Positions 7,788-15,508 of a DNA stretch of 21,165 bases are shown in pieces. Source of the DNA: Lachnospiraceae bacterium (GTDB lineage: Bacteria; Bacillota; Clostridia; Lachnospirales; Lachnospiraceae); contig JAJQCL010000054.1 in assembly GCA_021202715.1 (NCBI GenBank), forward strand, positions 1 to 21,165. The letters are read 5' to 3'. The notes beneath the pieces were generated by a model that did no database searches, was not told the DNA's origin, and was given only the letters and a program-made list of their open reading frames with translations. Position 1 is the stretch's first letter, and every line of letters begins with the position of its first letter. The translations under genes and the position numbers were made by a program.

Positions 7788-8186
7788 TTATACTCTTCTA
7801 CGTTTCGGCGGACGGCATCCGTTGTGAGGCACGGGTGTTACATCCTTAATGCTTGTCACTTCCAGACCACAGGCGGAAAGCGCGCGGATCGCTGCTTCAC
7901 GTCCGGAACCAGGTCCTTTTACAAAAACGTCAACAGTCTTCAAACCGTGGGGCAGAGCAGCCTTGGCCGCAGTCTCGGCTGCCATCTGAGCGGCATAGGG
8001 GGTAGATTTCCTTGAACCTCTGAAGCCAAGCCCGCCAGCGCTTGCCCATGACAACGCGTTCCCCTGCGTATCCGTAAGGGTCACGATGGTGTTGTTAAAG
8101 GATGACTGGATATGAGCCTGTCCGCGTTCAACGTTTTTCTTGACACGTTTTTTGGTCACTTTCTTAGCTGACACTTTCTTAGCCAT
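7788..8186 (-). CDS. rpsK: 30S ribosomal protein S11 (uS11)
   Basis: S11 lines the mRNA exit platform of the small subunit. The 132-residue product has a lysine-rich N-terminal tail (about 1-20), then [52 protein letters not shown] and the conserved end [18 protein letters not shown]. The ribosome binding site (GGGAAGG) is about 11 nt from the ATG and weaker than those of its neighbours. The gene is separated from rpsM by 243 nt, far more than other junctions in this cluster, and that spacer holds the structured element at 8253-8429. Confidence 0.98.
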   Translation of the reverse strand: MAKKVSAKKVTKKRVKKNVERGQAHIQSSFNNTIVTLTDTQGNALSWASAGGLGFRGSRKSTPYAAQMAAETAAKAALPHGLKTVDVFVKGPGSGREAAIRALSACGLEVTSIKDVTPVPHNGCRPPKRRRV

Positions 8187-8252
8187 TTTAAAACTAACCT
8201 TCCCTTATGATGGGTTCCTTTCTTTAAAAATTATAATTTGGCGACAAAGGGC

Positions 8253-8429
8253 TATGACACTACGAATTGCTCCGTGCTTTGCACTCCCGCAATTCTAACA
8301 ACATTCGGACTCCGCTCATTTCGGCCAAAAGCAGGCCGAAACAGCTACTTCCTCATGTTGTTGCGGTCCCCAAGGTCATGAATAAGAACGCAAGCGTTCT
8401 ATTCCTGACCTTTTGTCCCTTGTGTCATA
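8253..8429 (-). repeat. Nested inverted-repeat element in the rpsM-rpsK spacer
   Basis: This 177-nt element starts directly after the rpsM stop codon. An outer 8-bp perfect inverted repeat (TATGACAC with GTGTCATA, 8253-8260 and 8422-8429) encloses three hairpin domains. One: 8372-8378 with 8406-8412 (7 bp), continuing inward through 8380-8404 with one bulge to a CUUG loop on the minus-strand transcript. Two: 8297-8304 with 8355-8362 (8 bp), holding a second perfect 8-bp stem 8319-8326 with 8334-8341. Three: 8264-8270 with 8289-8295 (7 bp), holding GTGC/GCAC at 8274-8284. Five perfect stems of 7-8 bp in 177 nt cannot be chance. It could be an intergenic palindromic repeat (MITE/REP-like) or a cis-acting or processed RNA. 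No ORF with a ribosome binding site is seen in it. Confidence 0.85.
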
Positions 8430-8798
8430 TTATTTCTTCTTGTTCGCCACAGTCTTCTTGGGACCCTTGCGGGTTCTGGCGTTGGTCTTGGTCTTCTGAC
8501 CACGCACCGGAAGACCTCTTCTGTGACGGATGCCACGATAGCAGCCGATCTCCTGAAGACGCTTGATGTTGAGAGCCGTCTCTCTTCTCAGATCGCCTTC
8601 CACGGTCTGCGTCGCATCGATGACCTCACGAATGCGGTTTACTTCCTCATCCGTCAGATCTTTTACACGGGTATCCGGATTCACCTTTGCTTCGGCCAGG
8701 ATACGGTTGGAGCTGGTTCTGCCGATCCCATAAATATAGGTAAAGCCGATCTCAACCCGTTTTTCCCTCTGTAAATCAACACCTGAAATACGAGCCAT
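8430..8798 (-). CDS. rpsM: 30S ribosomal protein S13 (uS13)
   Basis: S13 sits in the small-subunit head and contacts P-site tRNA and the L5 bridge. The 122-residue product matches throughout: [25 protein letters not shown], the [34 protein letters not shown] core, and a lysine-rich end. An AAGGAGG site lies 8 nt upstream of the ATG. The leader before it has a possible promoter (8859-8886) and two small stems. The structured element begins immediately after its stop codon. Confidence 0.98.
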   Translation of the reverse strand: MARISGVDLQREKRVEIGFTYIYGIGRTSSNRILAEAKVNPDTRVKDLTDEEVNRIREVIDATQTVEGDLRRETALNIKRLQEIGCYRGIRHRRGLPVRGQKTKTNARTRKGPKKTVANKKK

Positions 8799-8817
8799 TT
8801 GTGTACCTCCTTGATTT

Positions 8818-8854
8818 TGGCCGAATGGCCATAACGGACCCCTTTATGGGGACC
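8818..8854 (-). promoter_or_regulatory. Two adjacent small stems in the rpsM leader
   Basis: In transcript order, 8848-8854 pairs with 8836-8842 (GGUCCCC with GGGGUCC, six pairs with one central U-U mismatch, 5-nt loop). Then 8827-8831 pairs with 8818-8822 (UGGCC/GGCCA, 4-nt loop). They lie between rpmJ and the rpsM ribosome binding site. S4 controls rpsM through a leader structure in Escherichia coli; similarity to that system is only positional. Confidence 0.4.
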
Positions 8855-8858
8855 TCCA

Positions 8859-8886
8859 ATTATAATATGATTTCTGAATCTGACGA
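8859..8886 (-). promoter_or_regulatory. Possible promoter upstream of rpsM
   Basis: A perfect TATAAT on the minus strand (8859-8864) lies 16 nt after TCGTCA (8881-8886), a 4/6 match to the -35 consensus that abuts the rpmJ stop codon. It is weaker than the rpmJ promoter only about 200 nt upstream, so it may be a chance match in an AT-rich spacer. Confidence 0.35.
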
Positions 8887-9000
8887 TCAGCCCTGTCTCT
8901 GCTTGTGCTTGGGATTTTCGCAGATAATTCTTACACTGCCCTTGCGCTTGATGACCTTGCACTTCTCGCACATGGGTTTTACGGACGATCTAACCTTCAT
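8887..9000 (-). CDS. rpmJ: 50S ribosomal protein L36 (bL36), zinc-binding form
   Basis: A 37-residue protein with the L36 sequence [20 protein letters not shown] and end NPKHKQRQG. The zinc ligands are present: C11, C14, C27 and H32, so this is the C+ form. It lies between infA and rpsM, the standard position. A GGAAAGGAG-type ribosome binding site is 7 nt before the ATG at 9000. A strong promoter at 9054-9082 lies immediately upstream, so rpmJ can head a secondary transcript covering the rest of the alpha operon. Confidence 0.97.
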   Translation of the reverse strand: MKVRSSVKPMCEKCKVIKRKGSVRIICENPKHKQRQG

Positions 9001-9053
9001 TTTGCACTCCTTTCCTGACGGTTTTTCCTGTTTCCTCAAAAAACGCACCCAAA

Positions 9054-9082
9054 ATTATACCATCTAACTACCAATAAGGCAA
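9054..9082 (-). promoter_or_regulatory. Sigma-A-type internal promoter upstream of rpmJ
   Basis: Minus-strand TTGCCT (9077-9082), a 17-nt spacer, and a perfect TATAAT (9054-9059), in the 100-nt gap between infA and rpmJ. Predicted transcription would start near 9047, giving a leader of about 47 nt. This would let rpmJ-rpsM-rpsK-rpsD-rpoA-rplQ be expressed separately from the long upstream operon. Confidence 0.75.
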
Positions 9083-9100
9083 GGACTTTTTACCTGACCT

Positions 9101-9319
9101 TTATTTATCACGCCAGATGATCCGGCCCTTGGTAAGGTCGTAGGGCGAGAGCTCCAGCGTCACCTTATCTCCGGGTAAGATCCGGATATAATTCATGCGG
9201 AGTTTGCCGCTGATGTGCGCCAGCACCTGGTGGCCGTTCTCCAGCTCTACCTGAAACATGGCATTGGGCAGCTTTTCTACAACCCGTCCCTCAATTTCGA
9301 TCACATCGGCTTTCGACAT
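9101..9319 (-). CDS. infA: Translation initiation factor IF-1
   Basis: IF-1 binds the A site of the small subunit during initiation. The 72-residue product is a single S1/OB-fold domain with the expected sequence: [59 protein letters not shown] and the terminal RIIWRDK. Its start and its ribosome binding site (AAGGAGG, 5 nt before the ATG) lie inside the 3' end of map, with a 29-nt overlap. The KOW-domain gene often found between map and infA in Clostridia is absent. Confidence 0.98.
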   Translation of the reverse strand: MSKADVIEIEGRVVEKLPNAMFQVELENGHQVLAHISGKLRMNYIRILPGDKVTLELSPYDLTKGRIIWRDK

Positions 9320-10136
9320 TCGGTCCTCCTTCTACGTTTTCAGCCTTTTTCATCTTACATGCGGAGAACTGCTCCGCTTCTTCGGCAGTCAGAGTCAGGA
9401 TCTCCGGCTCTCCTTCCGTGATACATATGGTATTCTCATAATGGGCCGACAGGGAATGGTCGGTACTGACCACCGTCCAGTGATCCTCCAGCCATCTGAC
9501 CTTCCACGTCCCGGCGTTGATCATCGGTTCTACGGCCAGCGTCATACCCGGCTTCAACAGGATGCCCCGTTTCTTCGGACGATAATTCGGCACCTCCGGC
9601 GCCTCATGTAGATGCGTTCCAATCCCGTGCCCCACCAGGTCGCGGACAACGCCGTACCCGTACTTCTCCGCATGCGCTTCGACAGCCGCGGAGATCTCAT
9701 GGAGATGACAGCCCGCCCGGGCAAATCGGATTCCCTCAAAGAAGCACTCTCTCGTAACATCCATCAGTCTCTGCGCTTCCGGCGTCACGGCACCGACTGC
9801 ATGAGTACGGGCGGCATCCGCATGATAGCCTTCATAGATCAGACCGGCGTCCAGGCTGACGATATCGCCTTCCCGAAGGATCCTCTTCTCGCTGGGAATC
9901 CCGTGTACAACCTCTTCGTTGACGGACACACAGATGGAGGCAGGATAGCCGTTATAATGAAGAAAAGAAGGAACACTGTCCAGTTCGCGGATCAGAGCCT
10001 CCCCCAGGCGATCAATCTCCGCCGTGGAAATGCCGGGGCGGATCGCCTGCTTCAGCTTCTCGTGAACGAGAGCCAGCCGCCGACCGGCCTCCCGCATCCG
10101 CTCGATCTCCCGCTCCGATTTGATCGTAATGGGCAT
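9291..10136 (-). CDS. map: Methionine aminopeptidase, type I
   Basis: Removes N-terminal Met from nascent proteins. The ATG at 10136 ([18 protein letters not shown]) is chosen because it is the family start and lies 1 nt after the adk stop, suggesting coupled translation. The five metal ligands are visible: D96 and D107 ([18 protein letters not shown]), H170 ([10 protein letters not shown]), E203 (AVEPM) and E234 ([16 protein letters not shown]). The catalytic domain ends near residue 247. The 281-residue product then runs about 34 residues longer than typical, with no recognisable motif, overlapping the infA ribosome binding site and start by 29 nt. The tail is probably a by-product of the overlap. 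Confidence 0.97.
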   Translation of the reverse strand: MPITIKSEREIERMREAGRRLALVHEKLKQAIRPGISTAEIDRLGEALIRELDSVPSFLHYNGYPASICVSVNEEVVHGIPSEKRILREGDIVSLDAGLIYEGYHADAARTHAVGAVTPEAQRLMDVTRECFFEGIRFARAGCHLHEISAAVEAHAEKYGYGVVRDLVGHGIGTHLHEAPEVPNYRPKKRGILLKPGMTLAVEPMINAGTWKVRWLEDHWTVVSTDHSLSAHYENTICITEGEPEILTLTAEEAEQFSACKMKKAENVEGGPNVESRCDRN

Positions 10137-10137
10137 C

Positions 10138-10779
10138 TCAGTCTCCCAGCTTCCGGACAATCTCTGCGAACACCGCTTCCATGGGCTGTGTCCCGTCGAT
10201 GTCCACTTCACGCCCCATTTCCTTATAATAATCGATCAGGGGCTGCGTCTGCTCATGATACACGGCCAGGCGCTTCAGCACGGTCTCCGCGCGGTCATCC
10301 TCCCGCTGGATCACAGCGGCTCCGCAGCGGTCACAGATCCCCGGCTTCTTCGTGGGAATGTTTACCACATGGTAGCTGGCACCGCAGGACGGGCAGACAC
10401 GCCGACCGGACATCCGCTCCACAATCGCGTCATCCGGGACATCCACATTCACGGCAACATCGATATCACCTGCAGCAGCCAGAGCTTCCGAAAGTTTCTG
10501 CGCCTGATTCATGGTTCGCGGGAAACCGTCCAGAATGTATCCATTCTCACAGTCCGGCTGCCCGATCCGGTCCATCACCAGATCCACTGTCAGCTCATCG
10601 GGTACAAGGGCTCCGGCATCCATATACTCCTTCGCCTTCCGCCCCAGCTCCGTCTCCGCCTTGATATTTCCGCGGAAAATATCTCCTGTGGAAATATGCG
10701 GGGTTCCATATTTTTCAGAAAGCATTTTTGCCTGCGTGCCCTTACCGGCACCGGGCGCTCCCAACATGATGATTTTCAT
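10138..10779 (-). CDS. adk: Adenylate kinase, zinc-lid form
   Basis: Catalyses ATP + AMP to 2 ADP. The start at 10779 (MKIIMLGAPG) is supported by an AGAGG site 6-8 nt upstream; an in-frame upstream extension would be non-homologous. The 213-residue product has the P-loop GAPGAGKG (7-14), the AMP-binding stretch STGDIFR (about 30-36), GFPRTMNQA, and the long LID domain with zinc ligands C129, C132, C149 and C152, typical of Gram-positive enzymes. It lies between secY and map as in other Firmicutes. A strong hairpin occupies the spacer after secY. Confidence 0.98.
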   Translation of the reverse strand: MKIIMLGAPGAGKGTQAKMLSEKYGTPHISTGDIFRGNIKAETELGRKAKEYMDAGALVPDELTVDLVMDRIGQPDCENGYILDGFPRTMNQAQKLSEALAAAGDIDVAVNVDVPDDAIVERMSGRRVCPSCGASYHVVNIPTKKPGICDRCGAAVIQREDDRAETVLKRLAVYHEQTQPLIDYYKEMGREVDIDGTQPMEAVFAEIVRKLGD

Positions 10780-10803
10780 AACGGCACCTCTTCTCTGAAC
10801 ATT

Positions 10804-10827
10804 GCGCCGGAGCCAAAGCCCCGACGC
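10804..10827 (-). promoter_or_regulatory. Stable 10-bp hairpin in the secY-adk spacer
   Basis: In the minus-strand transcript, 10818-10827 (GCGUCGGGGC) pairs fully with 10804-10813 (GCUCCGGCGC) across a UUUG loop: ten pairs, two of them G-U wobbles. It begins 9 nt after the secY stop codon. No U-tract follows, so it is not an ordinary terminator. It could stabilise or delimit processed mRNA segments, or damp readthrough into adk. Confidence 0.7.
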
Positions 10828-10835
10828 AGCGGAAA

Positions 10836-12161
10836 TCAATCGCTCAGAAAGCCTTTATAGTAGCGAACCAGCATCATGGACTCCACCTGCTTTAATGTCT
10901 CGAGGATGACACCCACGATGATGATCAGGGATGTTCCAAAGAAACACAGGGAAGAACCGACGCCGAACAGGCCGGTAAGCACAATGGGAATCACTGCCAC
11001 GATCGCCAGACCTGCAGCTCCGATGAAGATCAGGTAATTCAGCACATGCTCCAGATAGTCAGACGTGGGCTTGCCCGGACGAATGCCGGGAATGAAGCCG
11101 CCCTGCTTCTTCATATTGTTGGCTACCTCAATCGGATTAAAGGTGATGGAGGTGTAGAAATACGCGAAGAATACCAGGAGTACCAGATAGATCACCAGAC
11201 CAATCGAGTAAATCGGCGCGTCCGGATCACACCAGTAGCTCTGTGTCAGAGCCTTGATGATATAGCCCGGAATCGTGCTGGGGGCCGAATAGTTCAGGCC
11301 GACAAAGCTGGCAATAATGCCCGGGAAGCTCAGCAGGGACGACGCAAAAATCACCGGGATCACACCGGCGGTATTGACCTTCAGCGGAATATGGGAGGAC
11401 TGACCGCCCACCAGCTTCCGGCCCTGCATCTTCTTGGCATACTGCACAGGAATACGGCGCTCGCCGTCCTGCAGATAGATAACAAATACCACCAGAGCCA
11501 GCAAAAGAGCCACAATGACGACAACCGATACGATTCCCAGAGCAATGGCCTTGCCACTGACAAATGTCGTGTACAAAGTCATAAAATCAGTGGGCATATC
11601 TGAAATAATGTTCACCAGGAGGATGATCGAAATACCATTTCCAATCCCTTTCTCTGTGATCTGCTCACCGATCCACATCAGGACCGCACTACCGGTCGTC
11701 ATGATGGCGGCCACAAAAATAACATTGTACCAGGTATAATGAATCAGGAAACTGGAGCCAAAACCGATCGCCATAGACACCGACTGAATCACGGACAGGC
11801 CGATATTCAGGTACCTGGTAATCTTATTGATTACCTTGCGTCCCTCCTCGCCTTCCTTTTGCAATTCCTCAAGACGAGGAATTGCAATGGTCAGCAGCTG
11901 TACGATAATGGACGCAGTAATGTACGGCGTAATGCTCAGTGCGAAGATGGACATCTCCGTGAAGGAGCTTCCCGTGATCGTATTGAAGAAATTGAACGCC
12001 GAGGATGTCTGGTTACTCCACCACTCCGCAACGAAGGCCGCGTTCACACCCGGGGTGGGAATCTGGCTTCCGATGCGGACAATGACGATCATAAAGAACG
12101 TGAACATCAGCTTGCGGCGGATGTCCGCGACCTTTAAGGCATTGCGGAGTGTTTTGAACAT
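10836..12161 (-). CDS. secY: Preprotein translocase subunit SecY
   Basis: SecY forms the protein-conducting channel for secretion and membrane insertion. The 441-residue product has about ten hydrophobic segments. Family blocks are present: the N-terminal FKTLRNALKVADIRRKLMFT, RIGSQIPTPGVN, the plug region after it, GIGNGISIILLVNI, the cytosolic loop YLQDGERRIPVQYAKK, and the C-terminal VRYYKGFLSD-like end. Length is typical. The ATG lies 1 nt after the rplO stop, suggesting coupling. It closes the spc operon and precedes adk-map, the standard Firmicute order. Confidence 0.98.
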   Translation of the reverse strand: MFKTLRNALKVADIRRKLMFTFFMIVIVRIGSQIPTPGVNAAFVAEWWSNQTSSAFNFFNTITGSSFTEMSIFALSITPYITASIIVQLLTIAIPRLEELQKEGEEGRKVINKITRYLNIGLSVIQSVSMAIGFGSSFLIHYTWYNVIFVAAIMTTGSAVLMWIGEQITEKGIGNGISIILLVNIISDMPTDFMTLYTTFVSGKAIALGIVSVVVIVALLLALVVFVIYLQDGERRIPVQYAKKMQGRKLVGGQSSHIPLKVNTAGVIPVIFASSLLSFPGIIASFVGLNYSAPSTIPGYIIKALTQSYWCDPDAPIYSIGLVIYLVLLVFFAYFYTSITFNPIEVANNMKKQGGFIPGIRPGKPTSDYLEHVLNYLIFIGAAGLAIVAVIPIVLTGLFGVGSSLCFFGTSLIIIVGVILETLKQVESMMLVRYYKGFLSD

Positions 12162-12162
12162 A

Positions 12163-12603
12163 TTATTCTACCTCTACTGTTCCACCTAACGCTTCAATCT
12201 TTTCTTTTGCGCCTGCACTGAAGGCATTGGCTTTTACGTTAAGCTTTTTGGTGAGTTCTCCATTGCCGAGAATCTTAACGCCATCTCTGGGGTTCTTCAC
12301 AATGCCCCGCTCCAGCAGTGTCTCTACTGTCACAGTCGCTCCGTCCTCGAAGGATTCCAGAGCACTGACATTGATGCCCACGATGTTCTTGGAGTTAATG
12401 CAGGTAAAGCCTCTCTTGGGGAGACGGCGATACAGAGGCATCTGACCGCCTTCAAACCCGGGTCTGGGCGCTCCGGAACGAGCCTTCTGTCCCTTATGGC
12501 CCTTACCGGCGGTCTTCCCATTCCCTGAACCGTGGCCGCGGCCACGACGGAAATTGTCACTGTGTACGGCGCCATCCGCGGGCTTCAAATTCGATAAATC
12601 CAT
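12163..12603 (-). CDS. rplO: 50S ribosomal protein L15 (uL15)
   Basis: L15 is a late-assembly large-subunit protein with a long glycine- and lysine-rich N-terminal extension reaching into 23S rRNA. The 146-residue product shows this extension ([20 protein letters not shown], about 19-38), then [20 protein letters not shown] and a globular C-terminal domain ending [12 protein letters not shown]. It is 10 nt after rpmD, and its stop is 1 nt from the secY start. Confidence 0.98.
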   Translation of the reverse strand: MDLSNLKPADGAVHSDNFRRGRGHGSGNGKTAGKGHKGQKARSGAPRPGFEGGQMPLYRRLPKRGFTCINSKNIVGINVSALESFEDGATVTVETLLERGIVKNPRDGVKILGNGELTKKLNVKANAFSAGAKEKIEALGGTVEVE

Positions 12604-12613
12604 GGTGCACCTC

Positions 12614-12796
12614 CTATGCTTCTTCCACTTTAACCAGGTGTTTCACCTGCTGGATCATACCGCGGGTCGCAGCATTGTCCGGCAGCTCCACCGTTTTATG
12701 CATCTTTGTGAGACCCAGGGCTTCCACTGTTTTTCTGTGTTTGGGAATCGCACCAATGGGCGATTTCACCAAAGTAACCTTTACTTTCTCAGCCAT
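12614..12796 (-). CDS. rpmD: 50S ribosomal protein L30 (uL30)
   Basis: A 60-residue small large-subunit protein. Family features are [24 protein letters not shown] in two halves around the IGAIPKH turn, then [20 protein letters not shown] and KHLVKVEE at the end. Length matches bacterial L30. An AAGGAGG-type site precedes the ATG. Located between rpsE and rplO as in the spc operon generally. Confidence 0.98.
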   Translation of the reverse strand: MAEKVKVTLVKSPIGAIPKHRKTVEALGLTKMHKTVELPDNAATRGMIQQVKHLVKVEEA

Positions 12797-12810
12797 TTTG
12801 TGCTTCCTCC

Positions 12811-13323
12811 TTATTCACCCAAGACTTCGTCGACGGATTTGCCGCGCAGCTTCGCGACTTCCTCCGGGGTCTTTAAAGATTTCAGGCCCTCAATGGTCGC
12901 CAGAACCACATTCTGCTTGTTGTTGGAACCCAGAGATTTGGTACGGATATTCTCGATGCCGGCCAGCTCCATCACCGCACGGGCGGGACCTCCGGCGATC
13001 ACACCGGTTCCTTCAGGTGCCCGCTTCAGCATGACCTGTGCGCTGCCGAATTTGCCGATATAATCATGAGGAATACTCTTGTTCTCATCGATGGGAATCT
13101 CCACCAGATTCTTCGTGGCAGCTTCCTTGCCCTTGCGGATCGCTTCCGGAATTTCAGCCGCTTTGCCCATACCGGCGCCGACATGTCCGTTGCCATCGCC
13201 GACGACCACCAGAGCCGTAAACCGCATATTGCGGCCGCCCTTGACCGTCTTGGATACACGCTTGATCGTCACGACTTTATCCAGCAGTTCCAGATTGCTG
13301 GGATCAATGATTGTACGTTTCAT
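12811..13323 (-). CDS. rpsE: 30S ribosomal protein S5 (uS5)
   Basis: S5 acts at the mRNA entry channel and in translational accuracy. The 170-residue product has the N-terminal double-stranded-RNA-binding fold ([35 protein letters not shown]), the [13 protein letters not shown] segment, and the C-terminal domain with [25 protein letters not shown]. The GGR(N)MRF loop, where spectinomycin-resistance changes are known to arise, looks like the ordinary sensitive form. Confidence 0.98.
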   Translation of the reverse strand: MKRTIIDPSNLELLDKVVTIKRVSKTVKGGRNMRFTALVVVGDGNGHVGAGMGKAAEIPEAIRKGKEAATKNLVEIPIDENKSIPHDYIGKFGSAQVMLKRAPEGTGVIAGGPARAVMELAGIENIRTKSLGSNNKQNVVLATIEGLKSLKTPEEVAKLRGKSVDEVLGE

Positions 13324-13341
13324 GCGCTTGTCGCCTCCTTA

Positions 13342-13710
13342 CTAAAATTCCAGACCAGCTTCACGAGCTGCATCTGCCAACGCTTTGATCTTGCCCTGAT
13401 ATACGAAACCGCCCCGGTCAAAGACCACCTCAGTGATGCCTTTTTCCAGCGCCCTCTTGGCGATGACGGTTCCCAGGTAGGAAGCGGCTGCGACATCGTT
13501 CGTCTTCTCCAGCTCCGCCTTCACGTCCTTCTGCAGCGTAGATGCGGATACCAGGGTCGTCTGAGCGACATCATCAATGATCTGGGCATACATATGATTA
13601 TTACTTCTGAAAACAGCAAGACGCGGTCTTTCGGCCGTCCCAGAAAAACGGTTGCGGAGTCTTCTGTGCTTCTTAACACGAATTTCCGATCTGGATTCTT
13701 TGCTAACCAT
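13342..13710 (-). CDS. rplR: 50S ribosomal protein L18 (uL18)
   Basis: L18 binds 5S rRNA with L5 in the central protuberance. The 122-residue product has the basic N-terminus ([20 protein letters not shown]), [26 protein letters not shown], and the end [28 protein letters not shown]. The ATG has an AAGGAGG-type site about 10 nt upstream. Gaps to rplF and rpsE are 20 and 18 nt. Confidence 0.98.
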   Translation of the reverse strand: MVSKESRSEIRVKKHRRLRNRFSGTAERPRLAVFRSNNHMYAQIIDDVAQTTLVSASTLQKDVKAELEKTNDVAAASYLGTVIAKRALEKGITEVVFDRGGFVYQGKIKALADAAREAGLEF

Positions 13711-13730
13711 TTTTGCGTACTCCTCCTTCT

Positions 13731-14273
13731 TTATTTCTTACCGGCCTTGCCGACCTTACGCCGGATCACTTCATCCGCATACTTGATGCCCTTGCCCTTG
13801 TAAGGCTCCGGACCTCTCTTGCTGCGAATCTCCGCGGCGTACTGTCCTACTTTTTCCTTGTCAATACCCTTGACAATCAGTTTATTCTGACCATCGCAAA
13901 CCACTTCGATTCCCTCGGGGTCGACCATCTCTACAGGATGAGAATATCCCAGGGACAGCACCAGGGTCTTGCCCTGCTTCTGTGCCCGGTAGCCAACACC
14001 GTTAATCTCAAGGACCTTCTCGTAGCCCTGAGAAACACCGATCACCATGTTGTGAATCAGCGTTCTGGTCAGGCCGTGAAGAGACTTCATCTTCTTCAGG
14101 TCGTTGGGACGGCTGACCTTCACTTCCGTTCCGGCCACCTCAATGGTCATTTCCGCCGGGAGCACACGCTCCAGCGTGCCCTTCGGGCCTTTTACCGTCA
14201 CTTTATTATTTTCTGCGACTTCCACAGTCACACCTGCGGGAATCGCGATAGGCATTCTTCCGATACGTGACAT
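13731..14273 (-). CDS. rplF: 50S ribosomal protein L6 (uL6)
   Basis: L6 lies near the factor-binding site and the sarcin-ricin loop. The 180-residue product begins [19 protein letters not shown], has two repeated L6 folds, contains [11 protein letters not shown], and ends with the hallmark [27 protein letters not shown]. The ribosome binding site is GGAGG about 7 nt upstream. It follows rpsH by 40 nt. Confidence 0.98.
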   Translation of the reverse strand: MSRIGRMPIAIPAGVTVEVAENNKVTVKGPKGTLERVLPAEMTIEVAGTEVKVSRPNDLKKMKSLHGLTRTLIHNMVIGVSQGYEKVLEINGVGYRAQKQGKTLVLSLGYSHPVEMVDPEGIEVVCDGQNKLIVKGIDKEKVGQYAAEIRSKRGPEPYKGKGIKYADEVIRRKVGKAGKK

Positions 14274-14313
14274 TTCGCCTTACCTCCATAAATATTGTGG
14301 ATCTACATACATT

Positions 14314-14715
14314 CTACCAGACAAACGCGAGAACCTCGCCGCCCACATTCAGCTTGCGGGCCTGCTTGTCGGTAATCACGCCCTGGTTGGTGGAAATGAT
14401 CGCCACACCGAGACCGCCCAGAACTCTGGGAAGCTCTTCCGCGCTGGCGTACACCCGCAGACCGGGCTTGCTGATTCTCTTGAGGCCGCTGATAATCTTC
14501 TCATTCTTATCGGCGCCGTACTTAAGAAATACGCGGATGGTGCTGGTGGCTCCCTCACCGATCATCTCATATTTGGAAATATATCCCTCGTCAACCAGAA
14601 TGTTCGCGATCGCAACCTTCATCTTGGAAGCGGGAATATCCACTGTGTCGTGCTTTGCGCTGTTTGCGTTGCGGATTCTTGTAAGCATATCTGCAATGGG
14701 ATCACTCATCGTCAT
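14314..14715 (-). CDS. rpsH: 30S ribosomal protein S8 (uS8)
   Basis: S8 binds the central domain of 16S rRNA; in Escherichia coli it also represses the spc operon. The 133-residue product has [16 protein letters not shown], the [17 protein letters not shown] segment, and a C-terminal domain ending in the conserved [14 protein letters not shown] end. Two in-frame ATGs are possible, at 14715 and 14709; the first is 8 nt from an AAGGAGGC site and is chosen. The spacer to rplF is an unremarkable 40 nt. Confidence 0.98.
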   Translation of the reverse strand: MTMSDPIADMLTRIRNANSAKHDTVDIPASKMKVAIANILVDEGYISKYEMIGEGATSTIRVFLKYGADKNEKIISGLKRISKPGLRVYASAEELPRVLGGLGVAIISTNQGVITDKQARKLNVGGEVLAFVW

Positions 14716-14744
14716 TTTATGTTGCCTCCTTTCAAAGCCTTATC

Positions 14745-14930
14745 CTACCAGCTCGCCTTGCGCACGCCGGGGATCTCCCCTTTGTATGCCAGCTCACGGA
14801 AGCAGATTCTGCAGATTCCGTATTTTCTCAGATAAGCATGAGGACGGCCACAAATCCTGCAGCGGTTATACTCTCTGGTGGAGAATTTAGCCGGGCGCTT
14901 TTGTTTTATCTTCATCGAAGTCTTTGCCAT
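14745..14930 (-). CDS. rpsZ: 30S ribosomal protein S14, type Z (uS14, zinc-binding)
   Basis: The 61-residue product is the short zinc form of S14. Ligands are visible at C24 and C27 ([10 protein letters not shown]) and at C40 and C43 ([10 protein letters not shown]), with the typical end [13 protein letters not shown]. It lies in the usual position between rplE and rpsH. In the literature the same gene is often called rpsN. A zinc-free paralogue, used under zinc limitation in some Firmicutes, would be elsewhere in the genome if present. Confidence 0.98.
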   Translation of the reverse strand: MAKTSMKIKQKRPAKFSTREYNRCRICGRPHAYLRKYGICRICFRELAYKGEIPGVRKASW

Positions 14931-14943
14931 GAGATTTCTCCTC

Positions 14944-15489
14944 CTAATTCTTCTTGAACGGCATGTTGAACAGTCTCAGCAGTTCCCGTGCCTCTTCGTC
15001 CGTCTTGGCTGTCGTGACAAAAATCACATCCATGCCTCTCACTTTGTCGATCTTATCGTACTCGATCTCCGGGAAAATCAGCTGTTCTTTGATACCCAGG
15101 GCATAATTGCCCCGACCGTCGAAGGAGTTGGGGTTGACGCCACGGAAGTCACGCACCCGGGGAAGAGCCAGGTTAATCAGACGATCTGCAAACTCATACA
15201 TCTTGTCGCCCCGCAGAGTGACCTTGCAGCCGATGTTCATGCCCTCACGGAGCTTGAAGTTGGCGATTGATTTCTTGGCCTTGGTGATCACAGGCTTCTG
15301 ACCGGTGATCAGCATCAGATCATTGGCGGCGGACTCGAGAACCTTCGCGTTCTCCTTCGCCTCGCCGACTGCCATGTTGACGACAATCTTGTCCAGCTTC
15401 GGCACCTGCATCACGTTGGTATAACCGAATTTCTTGGTCATCGCGTCGACATATTCGTTATAATAAGCCTCTTTTAATCTGCTACTCAA
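14944..15489 (-). CDS. rplE: 50S ribosomal protein L5 (uL5)
   Basis: L5 binds 5S rRNA and forms the head-to-central-protuberance bridge with S13. The 181-residue product has [29 protein letters not shown], the [24 protein letters not shown] core, the [24 protein letters not shown] loop, and the end [21 protein letters not shown]. An AAGGAGG site lies a few bases before the ATG. Gap to rplX 19 nt. Confidence 0.98.
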   Translation of the reverse strand: MSSRLKEAYYNEYVDAMTKKFGYTNVMQVPKLDKIVVNMAVGEAKENAKVLESAANDLMLITGQKPVITKAKKSIANFKLREGMNIGCKVTLRGDKMYEFADRLINLALPRVRDFRGVNPNSFDGRGNYALGIKEQLIFPEIEYDKIDKVRGMDVIFVTTAKTDEEARELLRLFNMPFKKN

Positions 15490-15508
15490 CGTCTCGAACC
15501 TCCTTCAC

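Noticed and set aside
8230..8235. TATAAT upstream of rpsK as a possible promoter
   Set aside because: It lies in a palindromic AT run, and no acceptable -35 hexamer exists at 16-18 nt, only GTCATA-like sequence from the inverted repeat.
8267..8566. 99-codon plus-strand frame through the structured element and rpsM
   Set aside because: It is antisense to rpsM, and the part over the element only reads through palindromic sequence; no ribosome binding site.
8681..8971. 96-codon minus-strand frame overlapping rpmJ and rpsM
   Set aside because: Out of frame with both genes, which match L36 and S13 exactly; no family similarity.
9612..10664. 350-codon plus-strand open frame, the longest plus-strand frame in the window
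   Set aside because: Antisense to map and adk, which have complete active-site motifs. The translation is Pro/Ser/His/Arg-rich and has no start signals.
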